Shown: positions 55,539-63,886 of the stretch, in pieces
How the letters are laid out: every line of letters starts with the position of its first letter
Numbering within the stretch: position 1 is the first letter of the stretch
Source of the DNA: Pseudomonas chlororaphis
GTDB lineage: Bacteria; Pseudomonadota; Gammaproteobacteria; Pseudomonadales; Pseudomonadaceae
NCBI RefSeq assembly: GCF_000783395.1
Contig: NZ_JSFK01000012.1
Span: 1-64,000 of the forward strand
Length of the DNA: 64,000 nt
Direction: 5' to 3'
Notes under the pieces: generated by a model
Seen by the model: only the letters and a program-made list of their open reading frames with translations
Databases searched by the model: none
What the model was told of the DNA's origin: nothing
Made by a program: the position numbers and the translations under genes

Positions 55539-56096
55539 ATGAAGATTTCACGCGGTATTGCCTTGGCTTCACTGATGACCCTTGCGGCCAGCCCGGTATT
55601 CGCCGGTTTCAGCCTCGACGACGTGACCAAGGCTGCTTCGAGCATGCAGGGCGGCAACGCGGCCACTGCCGCCGCGCCGACCTCGGAAACGGCTGGCCTG
55701 CTGCAAGCCGTCACCGGTCTGGGTGTGACGCCGCAGCAAGCGGTCGGCGGCACCAGCGCGATGCTGGGCCTGGCCAAGAACCAATTGAGCAGCACCGATT
55801 ATTCGCAGTTGGCCAAAGAAGTGCCGGGCATCGACAAGCTGTCGGGCGGTAGCGGCAACCTGGCGGCGTTGAGCGGTTTGCTCGGTCAGTCTGGCAAATC
55901 CGCCGGTCTGGAAAACGCGTTGGGCAACGTCAAGGACACCAATGACCTGAACAACGCCTTCGGCGCCTTGGGCATGGACAGCGGCATGGTCGGCCAGTTT
56001 GCCCCGGTGTTGCTCAAGTATCTGGGTGATCAGGGCGTCGGCGGCCCGCTGCTGCAAAGCCTGGGCAGCATTTGGGGCGCCGGCACCGGTAGCTGA
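55539..56096 (+). CDS. DUF2780 secreted protein
   Basis: This 185-residue protein has a signal peptide (residues 1-22, MKISRGIALASLMTLAASPVFA). The mature part is glycine/alanine-rich (ETAGLLQAVTGLGVTPQQAVGGTSAMLGLAKNQL), matching the VcgC/VcgE-like DUF2780 family as remembered. It is divergent from the ECF sigma gene and may be one of its targets, but no ECF promoter can be assigned by eye. Function unknown. Confidence 0.85.
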   Translation: MKISRGIALASLMTLAASPVFAGFSLDDVTKAASSMQGGNAATAAAPTSETAGLLQAVTGLGVTPQQAVGGTSAMLGLAKNQLSSTDYSQLAKEVPGIDKLSGGSGNLAALSGLLGQSGKSAGLENALGNVKDTNDLNNAFGALGMDSGMVGQFAPVLLKYLGDQGVGGPLLQSLGSIWGAGTGS

Positions 56097-56097
56097 G

Positions 56098-56985
56098 TCA
56101 GCCGCGCTCGCTGCGCAGTTCGGCGATGCGCTGATCCTTCTCGTTCCAGAGCTGGTTGACCCAGCTCTGGACCGTCTGGCGAAACGCCGGATCATTCTCG
56201 TAATCACCCTGCCACAGCGCCGGATCGAGTTCGCGGGTCTTGATATCGACGATCACGCGCGGCACGTTGCCGCTGATCAAATCCCAGAAGCCCGGAATGT
56301 TCGCCTGTGGATAAACCACGGTGACATCGAGAATCGCATCCAGCTGTTCACCCATCGCTGCCAATACGAACGCCACGCCGCCGGCCTTGGGCTTGAGCAG
56401 GTGGCTGAACGGTGATTGTTGCTCGGCACTTTTCGCGGCGGTGTAGCGCGTGCCTTCCAGATAATTCACCACGGTCACCGGCTGCCGCTTGAACAGCTCG
56501 CAGGCCTGTCTGGTGATTTCCAGATCCTTGCCGGCCAGTTCCGGGTGCTTCGCCAGAAACGCTTTGGTGTAGCGCTTCATGAACGGGTAATCCAGCGCCC
56601 ACCACGCCAGCCCCAGAAACGGCACCCAGATCAGCTCTTTCTTGAGGAAGAACTTGAAGAACGGCGTGCGTCGGTTGAGGGTCTGGATCAGCGCCGGGAT
56701 ATCGACCCACGACTGGTGATTGCTGACCACCAGATACGAGGTGTCGCCACGCAGATCCTCGCCGCCGCGAATGTCCCATTGGGTGGGGATGCACAGACGG
56801 AAAATCAGCTTGTCGATTTCGGCCCAGGTCTCGGCGATCCACATCACCGCCCCCGACGCGTAGTCGCGCCAGCGGCCGGGTGCAACCAGTTTGAGCAGGG
56901 CAAACACCAGCAACGGCCCGATCAGGATCAGGGTGTTGAGCAACAGCAGCAGGGTGACGAAACAGCCGGTGAGCAGGCGGCGCAT
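56098..56985 (-). CDS. YihG-type membrane acyltransferase
   Basis: This 295-residue lysophospholipid-type acyltransferase (PlsC superfamily) has an N-terminal membrane segment (residues 4-35) and the catalytic HX4D motif in NHQSWVD. The later motif YLEGTRY (substrate-binding EGTR) is present. The start MRRLLTGCFVTLLLLLN was chosen from the hydrophobic N-terminus; an upstream frame reaches 57798 but crosses the R3 repeat and is not family-like. It is convergent with the DUF2780 gene, 1 bp apart. Confidence 0.9.
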   Translation of the reverse strand: MRRLLTGCFVTLLLLLNTLILIGPLLVFALLKLVAPGRWRDYASGAVMWIAETWAEIDKLIFRLCIPTQWDIRGGEDLRGDTSYLVVSNHQSWVDIPALIQTLNRRTPFFKFFLKKELIWVPFLGLAWWALDYPFMKRYTKAFLAKHPELAGKDLEITRQACELFKRQPVTVVNYLEGTRYTAAKSAEQQSPFSHLLKPKAGGVAFVLAAMGEQLDAILDVTVVYPQANIPGFWDLISGNVPRVIVDIKTRELDPALWQGDYENDPAFRQTVQSWVNQLWNEKDQRIAELRSERG

Positions 56986-57086
56986 AAGCAACTCTTTGCA
57001 AACGGATGGGCGCGCCATGATAAGCAGCTTCGCGCGGCAGGCCAAATCGCTGGTGACGAATGTTTCACTTTTGGGCCGGTATGCTT

Positions 57087-57189
57087 GATCGTTCCCACGC
57101 TCTGCGTGGTAACGCCGCCCGGGACGCTCCGCGTCCCTGTGACGCAAAGCGTCACTGGATGCATGCCCACGCAGAGCGTGGGAACGATC
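57087..57189. repeat. R3 repeat upstream of the zinc-protease-like gene
   Basis: This 103-bp element with ends GATCGTTCCCACGC and GCGTGGGAACGATC lies between divergent genes. An inner pair (CGGGACGCTCCGCGTCCC) also folds. Confidence 0.88.
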
Positions 57190-57243
57190 AAGCGCGCAAC
57201 GGTCTAAAATCCCGTTGCCCAACCTCTCAAGGAAGCCCCTTAC

Positions 57244-57747
57244 GTGAAATCCCTCCTTGCACTGTTTGCCCTCGTCGTCCTGCCGGCCATGGCCGCCGAG
57301 CCGACCCTGTACGGGCGCTATGAATACATCGCGCTGCCGGAAATCGGCGGTGAAGTGCTCAAGGCCAAGATGGACACCGGCGCACTGACCGCCTCGCTGT
57401 CGGCCAAGGACATCGAAACCTTCACCCGTGATGGCGACGAATGGGTGCGTTTCCGCCTCGGCACCAAGGACGCCAGCAACAAGGTCTACGAACACAAGGT
57501 GGCGCGGATCAGCAAGATCAAGAGCCGCTCGGATGAAGAGGACGAGGGCGAAAGCACCGAAGTCGCCAAACGCCCGGTGGTCGATCTGGAGCTGTGCCTG
57601 GGTAACGTCAAGCGTACCGTTGAGGTCAACCTGACCGACCGCAGCAACTTCAATTATCCGTTGCTGATCGGTGCCAAAGCCTTGCGCGAATTCGGCGCAG
57701 CGGTGAACCCGGCGCGACGCTTCACGGCCGACAAGCCGGACTGCTGA
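57244..57747 (+). CDS. RimK-associated ATP-dependent zinc protease-like protein
   Basis: This 167-residue retropepsin-like protein starts with GTG (AAGGAAG ten bases upstream) and has a signal peptide (residues 1-18). The aspartic-protease-like signature KMDTGALTASL is near 41-51 and the family ending PLLIGAKALREFGAAVNPARRF is near 140-161. Proteins of this family are annotated as zinc proteases though the DTG motif suggests an aspartyl-type fold. It precedes creB by 73 bp. No function is established. Confidence 0.85.
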   Translation: MKSLLALFALVVLPAMAAEPTLYGRYEYIALPEIGGEVLKAKMDTGALTASLSAKDIETFTRDGDEWVRFRLGTKDASNKVYEHKVARISKIKSRSDEEDEGESTEVAKRPVVDLELCLGNVKRTVEVNLTDRSNFNYPLLIGAKALREFGAAVNPARRFTADKPDC

Positions 57748-57820
57748 GCCAAGTGGTCTCATTGACGTAACGTCAGGCTTGGGGCACCGTTCGCGCACTC
57801 AACCCACGGGCTCGGACGCC

Positions 57821-58501
57821 ATGCCTCATATCCTGATTGTCGAAGACGAAGCGGCGATTGCCGACACGCTGATTTTTGCTCTGCAGGGCGAGGGCTTCAC
57901 CACCACGTGGCTGAGCCTCGGCGCGGCGGCGCTGGAGCATCAGCGCCAGACCCCGGCCGATCTGATCATCCTCGACATCGGCCTGCCGGACATCAGCGGT
58001 TTCGAGACCTGCAAGCAACTGCGGCGCTTCAGCGAGGTGCCGGTGCTGTTCCTCAGTGCCCGCGATGCCGAGATCGATCGAGTGGTCGGGCTGGAGATTG
58101 GCGCCGACGATTATGTGGTCAAGCCGTTCAGCCCGCGTGAAGTCGCGGCGCGAGTAAAGGCAATCCTGAAACGCATGGCGCCGCGTCCAGCGATTGAGAC
58201 CAGTTCAGCGCTGTTCCGTATTGATCCGGAACGGATTCAAATCATTTATCGCGGCCAGACGTTAAGCCTGACCCGCCACGAATTCCGCCTGCTGCAATGC
58301 CTGCTCGAACAACCCGAGCGGGTCTTCAGCCGCGAGCAATTACTCGATGCGCTGGGCGTGGCGGCCGACGCCGGTTACGAGCGCAGCATCGACAGCCACA
58401 TCAAAAGCGTGCGCGCCAAACTGCGGCTGGTGCGTGCCGACGCCGAGCCGATCCAGACCCATCGCGGTCTCGGTTACAGCTACAGCCCGGGGCACAGCTG
58501 A
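57821..58501 (+). CDS. creB: response regulator CreB
   Basis: This 226-residue OmpR-family regulator has a receiver domain (acidic pair VEDEAA, phospho-acceptor aspartate in LIILDIGLPD near 50, lysine in YVVKPFS) and a winged-helix domain (LSLTRHEFRLLQCLLEQPERVFSREQLLDALG, RSIDSHIKSVRAKL). The start MPHILIVEDEAAIAD was chosen because it is the receiver's first strand; upstream residues are not conserved. It overlaps creC by one base (TGATG). In P. aeruginosa CreBC and CreD affect beta-lactam response and biofilm. Confidence 0.93.
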   Translation: MPHILIVEDEAAIADTLIFALQGEGFTTTWLSLGAAALEHQRQTPADLIILDIGLPDISGFETCKQLRRFSEVPVLFLSARDAEIDRVVGLEIGADDYVVKPFSPREVAARVKAILKRMAPRPAIETSSALFRIDPERIQIIYRGQTLSLTRHEFRLLQCLLEQPERVFSREQLLDALGVAADAGYERSIDSHIKSVRAKLRLVRADAEPIQTHRGLGYSYSPGHS

Positions 58502-59919
58502 TGTCTTTGGGGCTGCGGATCTTTCTGGTGTATGTGCTGTTTGTCGGCCTCACCGGGTATTTCGTGCTCAACACGGTGATGGAAGAAATCCGCCCCGGCG
58601 TGCGCCAGTCCACCGAAGAAACCCTGGTCGATACCGCCAACCTGATGGCGGAAATCCTCCGTGCCGATTTCAAGGCTGGCACCCTTAGCGAAAACCGCTG
58701 GCCGGAGTTGCTGCGCGCCTATGGCGAGCGCCAGCCGCAAGCAACCATTTGGGGCTTACCGAAAAATCAGGTCAACCATCGCATCTACGTCACCGACGCG
58801 AAAGGGATCGTGGTGCTCGATTCCAGTGGTGTCGCGGTCGGTCAGGATTACTCGCGCTGGAACGATGTCTACCTGACCTTGCGCGGTGAGTACGGCGCAA
58901 GGTCGAGCCGCAGCGATGCGGATGATGCCAGTTCGTCGGTGATGCACGTCGGCGCGCCGATCCGCGACAACGGCCAGATCATCGGCGTGGTCACCGTGGC
59001 CAAGCCCAACAGCTCCTTGCAGCCTTATGTCGATCGTACCGAACGCCGTTTGCTGTTTTACGGCGCGGGCTTGATTGGTCTTGGTCTGTTGTTTGGCGCG
59101 TTGCTGTCGTGGTGGCTGAGCCGCGCGCTGCACCGGTTGACCGGTTATGCCCAAGCGGTGAGCGAGGGCCGGCGGGTGGAAGTGCCGCATTACCGTGGCG
59201 GTGAACTGGAACAACTGGCCTCGGCGGTTGAGCAGATGCGCACACAGCTGGAGGGCAAGGCTTACGTCGAACGCTACGTGCACACGCTGACCCATGAACT
59301 GAAAAGTCCGCTGGCGGCGATTCGTGGAGCAGCGGAGTTGCTGCAAGGGGATATGCCGCCAGTTCAGCGATTGCGCTTTGTCGGCAACATCGACAGCGAA
59401 AGTGCGCGGATGCAGCAGTTGATCGAACGGTTGCTCAATCTGGCGCAGGTGGAACAACGTCAGGGCCTTGAAGAGCGGGTCGCCGTGCCGTTGGCGGCGC
59501 TGGTTGATCAGTTGTTGCAGGGGCAGGCGGCGCGGATTGAAGGAAAGCAGTTGCGCATCGAACAGGCGATTGCGGCTGATCTTCTGTTGATCGGCGAGCC
59601 GTTTCTGCTGCGTCAGGCGTTGGGTAATCTGCTGGAGAATGCGCTGGATTTCACCCCGGTTGAGGGGCTGCTGCGCTTCAGTGCCGAGCGGGTTGGCGAG
59701 CAGATCGAATTTCGATTGTTCAATGAAACGGCGCCGATTCCTGACTACGCTTTGCCGCGTTTGACTGAACGCTTCTACTCATTGCCGCGCCCGGACAGTG
59801 GACGAAAAAGCACGGGGTTGGGGCTTAACTTCGTTGAAGAAGTGGTCAAGTTACATGGTGGGACGATGCAGATTCGTAATGTCGAAAGTGGTGTTGAGGT
59901 GACATTGCGCTTGCCTTGA
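58501..59919 (+). CDS. creC: sensor kinase CreC
   Basis: This 472-residue inner-membrane histidine kinase has an N-terminal transmembrane helix (residues 6-26), a periplasmic domain, a second helix near 180-200 (LFYGAGLIGLGLLFGALLSWW) and a HAMP region. The phospho-acceptor H-box is THELKSPLAAIRG. The ATP-binding N and G boxes (ALGNLLENALDFTP, SGRKSTGLGLNFVEEVVKLHGG) follow. It starts in the creB stop codon, so both are translated from one message. Cognate regulator is CreB. Confidence 0.94.
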   Translation: MSLGLRIFLVYVLFVGLTGYFVLNTVMEEIRPGVRQSTEETLVDTANLMAEILRADFKAGTLSENRWPELLRAYGERQPQATIWGLPKNQVNHRIYVTDAKGIVVLDSSGVAVGQDYSRWNDVYLTLRGEYGARSSRSDADDASSSVMHVGAPIRDNGQIIGVVTVAKPNSSLQPYVDRTERRLLFYGAGLIGLGLLFGALLSWWLSRALHRLTGYAQAVSEGRRVEVPHYRGGELEQLASAVEQMRTQLEGKAYVERYVHTLTHELKSPLAAIRGAAELLQGDMPPVQRLRFVGNIDSESARMQQLIERLLNLAQVEQRQGLEERVAVPLAALVDQLLQGQAARIEGKQLRIEQAIAADLLLIGEPFLLRQALGNLLENALDFTPVEGLLRFSAERVGEQIEFRLFNETAPIPDYALPRLTERFYSLPRPDSGRKSTGLGLNFVEEVVKLHGGTMQIRNVESGVEVTLRLP

Positions 59920-59924
59920 TTCCG

Positions 59925-60003
59925 TCAAAAGATCGCAGCCTTCGGCAGCTCCTACATAGGGTGCGTACACCTGTAGGCGCTGCCGAAGGCTGCGATCTTT
60001 TGA
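59925..60003. repeat. R4 inverted repeat between creC and creD
   Basis: Arms TCAAAAGATCGCAGCC and the complement GGCTGCGATCTTTTGA enclose a near-perfect hairpin (one mismatch in the stem). The right arm is followed by five Ts, so the element may also terminate the creC transcript. Confidence 0.88.
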
Positions 60004-60008
60004 TTTTT

Positions 60009-60045
60009 CCACACAATCTCCACATTCCCCCCACAAAACCCCCAC
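60009..60045 (+). promoter_or_regulatory. four-fold 11-bp-phased CCAC array, candidate CreB operator for creD
   Basis: CCAC occurs at 60009, 60020, 60031 and 60042, exactly 11 bp apart. The layout is TCCAC-N6-TCCAC-N6-CCCAC-N6-CCCAC. It resembles the Cre tag TTCAC-N6-TTCAC and the 11-bp repeats of other OmpR-family sites. It ends 43 bp before creD. The assignment is inferred from spacing and location. Confidence 0.55.
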
Positions 60046-60087
60046 ACCCACTCAGCAGACTCTCCCCATCCAAACAGGGAGAGTCCC

Positions 60088-61458
60088 ATGAACAAGAATC
60101 TGACTATAAAGCTCGGCGCCATCGCCCTGCTGATCCTGCTGTTATTGATCCCGCTGCTGATGATCGACGGCGTCATCGACGAGCGCCAACAGTTGCGTGA
60201 CGGCGTGCTTGAAGACATCGCCCGCAGTTCCAGCTACAGCCAGCAACTGAGCGGGCCGGTGATGGTGGTGCCGTATCGCAAAGTGATTCACAACTGGAAA
60301 ACCAACGACAAAACCAATCAGCGCTACGACGAACCGAGCGAAGAACGCGGCCGGTTGTATTTCCTGCCGGAGCGTTTCGAGCTCGACGGCCAGGTGCAAA
60401 CCGAACTGCGTGCGCGGGGCATTTATGAGGCGCGGCTGTTCCACGCTGACAACCGCATAAACGGCCATTTCTCATTGCCGGCGCAATTGGGCATCAAGGA
60501 AGACTTCAGCGAATACCAGTTCGATGCACCGTTTCTCGCGGTCGGCATCAGCGATATTCGCGGTATCGAAAATGCGCTGAAACTGGAACTTGATGGTCAG
60601 CGCCTGGACTTCGTTCCCGGTACTCAAGTCGGCTGGCTTGGTGAGGGCGTGCGAGTGACGTTGCCGCAGCTCGATACCAGCAAAAGCACCGAGTTGAGCT
60701 TTGGGTTTGACCTGCGCCTGCAAGGCACCGGTTCGTTGCAAGTGCTGCCAGTGGGCAAGACCAGCAGCGTCAGTCTGACGGCCAACTGGCCACACCCGAG
60801 TTTTGTCGGCAATTTCCTGCCGGCCAAACGTGAGATCAACGATCAGGGTTTCAGCGCCGATTGGCAGACCACGTTCTTCTCCACCAACCTGCAAGACGCC
60901 ATGAGCCGTTGCGTGAGCGGCAATGATTGCGAGGCGTTCAACGGTCGCAGCTTCGGCGTGAGCTTCATCGACCCGGTGGATCAGTACCTGAAGAGTGACC
61001 GGGCGATCAAATACGCGTTGCTGTTCATCGTCCTGACGTTCGCCGGTTTCTTCCTGTTCGAAGTGCTCAAGAGTCTGGCCGTGCACCCGGTGCAATACGC
61101 GTTGGTCGGTGTCGCGCTGGCGTTCTTTTATCTGTTGCTGCTGTCGTTGTCGGAGCACATCGGTTTTGCCTTGGCGTATCTATTGTCGGCCAGTGCCTGT
61201 GTGCTGTTGATCGGGTTTTATGTCTGCCACGTGCTACGCAGTGTGCGTCATGGTTTGAGCTTTTCGGCGGGGCTGGCGGCGTTGTATGGCCTGCTCTATG
61301 GCTTGTTGAGCGCTGAGGATTACGCGTTGTTGATGGGCTCGTTGTTGCTGTTCGGTCTGCTCGGTGTGTTCATGGTGCTGACGCGCAAACTGGATTGGTA
61401 CGGGATTGGGCAGAAGCCGGCGAAGCCGCTGGAGTTTGATGTCGGGGCGATGCAATGA
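60088..61458 (+). CDS. creD: inner-membrane protein CreD
   Basis: This 456-residue protein starts MNKNLTIKLGAIALLILLLLIPL, a transmembrane opening. A periplasmic domain of about 270 residues contains RGIENALKLELDGQ. Five or so C-terminal hydrophobic segments follow, as in CreD/YafC-like inner-membrane proteins. It is in the standard creBCD order. In P. aeruginosa its expression is strongly raised by CreB. The gap upstream has the R4 repeat and the CCAC array. Confidence 0.93.
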   Translation: MNKNLTIKLGAIALLILLLLIPLLMIDGVIDERQQLRDGVLEDIARSSSYSQQLSGPVMVVPYRKVIHNWKTNDKTNQRYDEPSEERGRLYFLPERFELDGQVQTELRARGIYEARLFHADNRINGHFSLPAQLGIKEDFSEYQFDAPFLAVGISDIRGIENALKLELDGQRLDFVPGTQVGWLGEGVRVTLPQLDTSKSTELSFGFDLRLQGTGSLQVLPVGKTSSVSLTANWPHPSFVGNFLPAKREINDQGFSADWQTTFFSTNLQDAMSRCVSGNDCEAFNGRSFGVSFIDPVDQYLKSDRAIKYALLFIVLTFAGFFLFEVLKSLAVHPVQYALVGVALAFFYLLLLSLSEHIGFALAYLLSASACVLLIGFYVCHVLRSVRHGLSFSAGLAALYGLLYGLLSAEDYALLMGSLLLFGLLGVFMVLTRKLDWYGIGQKPAKPLEFDVGAMQ

Positions 61459-61550
61459 GCGGGTTGCTGGGGTTGCGTGAAGATCAGTGCTGGAGGGAGG
61501 GATTGGTGACGCGGATGATCGGTTTTTTGCCTGTGGAACCGAGGTGGTGC

Positions 61551-61643
61551 CATCGCTGGCAAGCCAGCTCCCACAATGAGTTCGGTGATGACACAAATCC
61601 CCGATCTACCACAAATCCTGTGGGAGCTGGCTTGCCAGCGATG
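61551..61643. repeat. R1 REP pair after creD
   Basis: Arms CATCGCTGGCAAGCCAGCTC and GAGCTGGCTTGCCAGCGATG lie between convergent creD and the GST gene. Confidence 0.88.
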
Positions 61644-61666
61644 AGGCCGGAACAGGCCCTGGAAAA

Positions 61667-62296
61667 CTAAGGCTTGGGCATCGTGGCGATCATGGACGGT
61701 CGCTGACTTACTTCAAAAAACCAGTTGGCCAGTTGCGGGTTGGCGTCGCGCCAGCCCAGATCCGGGAAACGCAGGTCGAGGTAACCCAGCGCACACGCGA
61801 CGCTGATGGCGGCCACATCGAAATGGCTGGTCAGTTCGGCAATGGCATCCTTTTCCAGTACAGCGAGGGCGCGACGGATCTTGTCGCGCTGCGCTTCGAG
61901 CCATTCGTCCCAATGCTTTTCCGGAGCACGCAGGACCATTTCATAACGCACCATCACCGACGCATCCATGATCCCGTCGGCCATCGATGCGAGGGTCAGG
62001 CGGCGCCAGCGAGCCGCGCCTTCGCGGGGGATCAGCGGATTGCCGACGTGCTGCTGGTCGAGGTATTCGAGGATGACGCGGCTGTCATGGATGACATTGC
62101 CGTCGGCCAGACGCATGGCGGGAATCTTGCCCAGCGGGTTATCGGCGTTGAGTTCGGCGCTCGGGCTGACCGGGCTGAGCACGCAGTCTTGCAAGGCGAC
62201 GCGATCCTGTTGGCCGGTTTCGTGCAGCAACACCATCACTTTGCGCACGAACGGGGAGAGCGTGTTGTGGTACAGGGTCATGCTGGGGGCGGACAT
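61667..62296 (-). CDS. glutathione S-transferase family protein
   Basis: This 209-residue protein has a thioredoxin-like N-terminal domain (MTLYHNTLSPFVRKVMVLLHETG, NPLGKIPAMRLADGNVIHDSRVILEYLD) and an all-helical C-terminal domain. The serine in LSPF is the likely thiol-activating residue, as in beta-class-like GSTs. The start is the ATG with GAGG seven bases upstream, two codons after an unlikely TTG. It is separated from creD by a REP pair. Substrate unknown. Confidence 0.9.
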   Translation of the reverse strand: MSAPSMTLYHNTLSPFVRKVMVLLHETGQQDRVALQDCVLSPVSPSAELNADNPLGKIPAMRLADGNVIHDSRVILEYLDQQHVGNPLIPREGAARWRRLTLASMADGIMDASVMVRYEMVLRAPEKHWDEWLEAQRDKIRRALAVLEKDAIAELTSHFDVAAISVACALGYLDLRFPDLGWRDANPQLANWFFEVSQRPSMIATMPKP

Positions 62297-62388
62297 TGGC
62301 AAACCTCGGTGATCGTCGAAGAGCAGGTGGTTAGCCTAGTCAGAACCGCGATGGCTGGCGAGGGAATTTATGGCGCCCATCCGGCCGC

Positions 62389-62480
62389 CATCGCTGGCAA
62401 GCCAGCTCCCACAGGTTTTTGCAGTGAACACACATTTCAGGCCCAGCAGAGATCCTTGTGGGAGCTGGCTTGCCAGCGAT
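62389..62480. repeat. R1 REP pair
   Basis: Arms CATCGCTGGCAAGCCAGCTC and GAGCTGGCTTGCCAGCGATG lie between the divergent ends of the GST start and the small membrane gene. Confidence 0.87.
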
Positions 62481-62505
62481 GAGGCCATCACCGACAGCAC
62501 AAAAA

Positions 62506-62685
62506 CTACCTGCGCAGCAACAATCCCCTGATCGCCAGAAAGGCCGGAACACCCAGCCCAACCCAACTCAACGCATCCCAAATCCCATCCCCCAGCAGCG
62601 CCGCAAACAACCCCGCCGCACTGAGCAGGGCAATCACGATTGGTGTGCTGAAGACCTTCCAGAAATTCGACTGACGCGGCTTCAT
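62506..62685 (-). CDS. small membrane protein paired with PepSY
   Basis: This 59-residue protein (MKPRQSNFWKVFSTPIVIAL...) has two hydrophobic segments at about 13-30 and 36-53. Its start overlaps the stop of the PepSY gene in an ATGA arrangement, so it is translationally coupled. A longer frame upstream is glycine-rich and unsupported. A role as partner of the PepSY protein in siderophore reduction or uptake is inferred. Confidence 0.75.
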   Translation of the reverse strand: MKPRQSNFWKVFSTPIVIALLSAAGLFAALLGDGIWDALSWVGLGVPAFLAIRGLLLRR

Positions 62686-63812
62686 GCAGACGCCTCCGCC
62701 GTTTCCAGCAGGGGCTTGGCCGCTTTGCGCCGCACCACCCACAGATAGACGCCACTGCCGAGCACAATGATCGTCAGCACATCGAGGGTGGCCCAGAGGA
62801 TTTTCATTGGCATGCCGCCGTAATCACCAAAGTGCAACGGCTGCGACATGCCCATGGCGTCCATGTACCAAGGACGTTCGGCCACGGCGGTGACCTGCAG
62901 CGTGGTGGCGTCTATCAGCACCGGCGTCAAAAGATGCGAGGTCAGGTGCGTGCCGCCCTTCATGAACACCGAGTAATGGTGCTCGCTGGAAAAGCGTGTG
63001 CCGGGGAAGGCAATGAAATCCGGCTTCATCCCCGGCGCCACTTCAGCGGCGATATCGAGCAAACGCGTGGCCGGCGCCAGGTGGGTCAGCGGAGGCGCAT
63101 CGCGGTAAGGTTCGATCAGCGCAGTCAGTGCTTCATTGCGCCAAGCAGCGATCAACAGGTCTGCGCAAGCGCTGATCACACCGGTCACGCCGACCACCAG
63201 CGCCCAGGTCAGGGTGACAACACCGATCAGGTTATGCAGGTCGAGCCAGCGCAGCCGTGTCGACTTGTCCTGACGCACCGTGCCGAACTTCAAACGGCGC
63301 ATGAACGGCAGGTACAGCACCGTCCCGGATACGATGGCCACGACAAACAGCAGCCCCATGAACGCCAGCAGTAATTTGCCCGGCAGCCCGGCGAACATGT
63401 CGACGTGCAGACGCAGGATAAACAGCATCAAGCCGCCATTGGCCGATGGGGTTTCCAGCGCTTCACCGGTACGCGCGTCGAGCATGAAGGTGTGCGATGA
63501 GTTCGGTTCGGTACCGGCGGTTTTCGCCATGATCGTCAGCACGGCGTTCGGTTCGTCGTCATCGAAACCGAAGTACTGCACGACGTCATCGGGACGATGT
63601 TTTTCTGCGGCCTCGACCAGCTGCGCCAGATTCAGCCGCGGGGTGTCGGCCGGCATCTCGCGCACTTCGGGGGCATCGCCGAGCAGATGTTCGATCTCGT
63701 GATGGAAAATCAGCGGCAGACCGGTCAAGGCCAGCATCAGCAGAAACACAGTGCAAACCAGGCTGGTCCAGGTGTGGATGAACGACCAGCGGCGGATTGT
63801 TTTACTTTTCAT
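62682..63812 (-). CDS. PepSY-associated inner-membrane protein
   Basis: This 376-residue protein has a PepSY-TM organisation: transmembrane segments near 14-35, 145-168, 195-220 and 340-362, with two PepSY-type periplasmic domains between. Conserved histidines include IHTW and HHEIEHLL near the first helix. Proteins like this often sit beside TonB-dependent siderophore receptors and may reduce or release iron in the periplasm. The start MKSKTIRRWSFIHTW is preferred. It lies 74 bp downstream of the receptor gene. Confidence 0.9.
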   Translation of the reverse strand: MKSKTIRRWSFIHTWTSLVCTVFLLMLALTGLPLIFHHEIEHLLGDAPEVREMPADTPRLNLAQLVEAAEKHRPDDVVQYFGFDDDEPNAVLTIMAKTAGTEPNSSHTFMLDARTGEALETPSANGGLMLFILRLHVDMFAGLPGKLLLAFMGLLFVVAIVSGTVLYLPFMRRLKFGTVRQDKSTRLRWLDLHNLIGVVTLTWALVVGVTGVISACADLLIAAWRNEALTALIEPYRDAPPLTHLAPATRLLDIAAEVAPGMKPDFIAFPGTRFSSEHHYSVFMKGGTHLTSHLLTPVLIDATTLQVTAVAERPWYMDAMGMSQPLHFGDYGGMPMKILWATLDVLTIIVLGSGVYLWVVRRKAAKPLLETAEASA

Positions 63813-63886
63813 TTCATGACCTTCAAAAACACCAAAGCCGTCCACGAGGGACGGCCAGGTAACAGGGCCTGTTTCAGCTCAATCGC

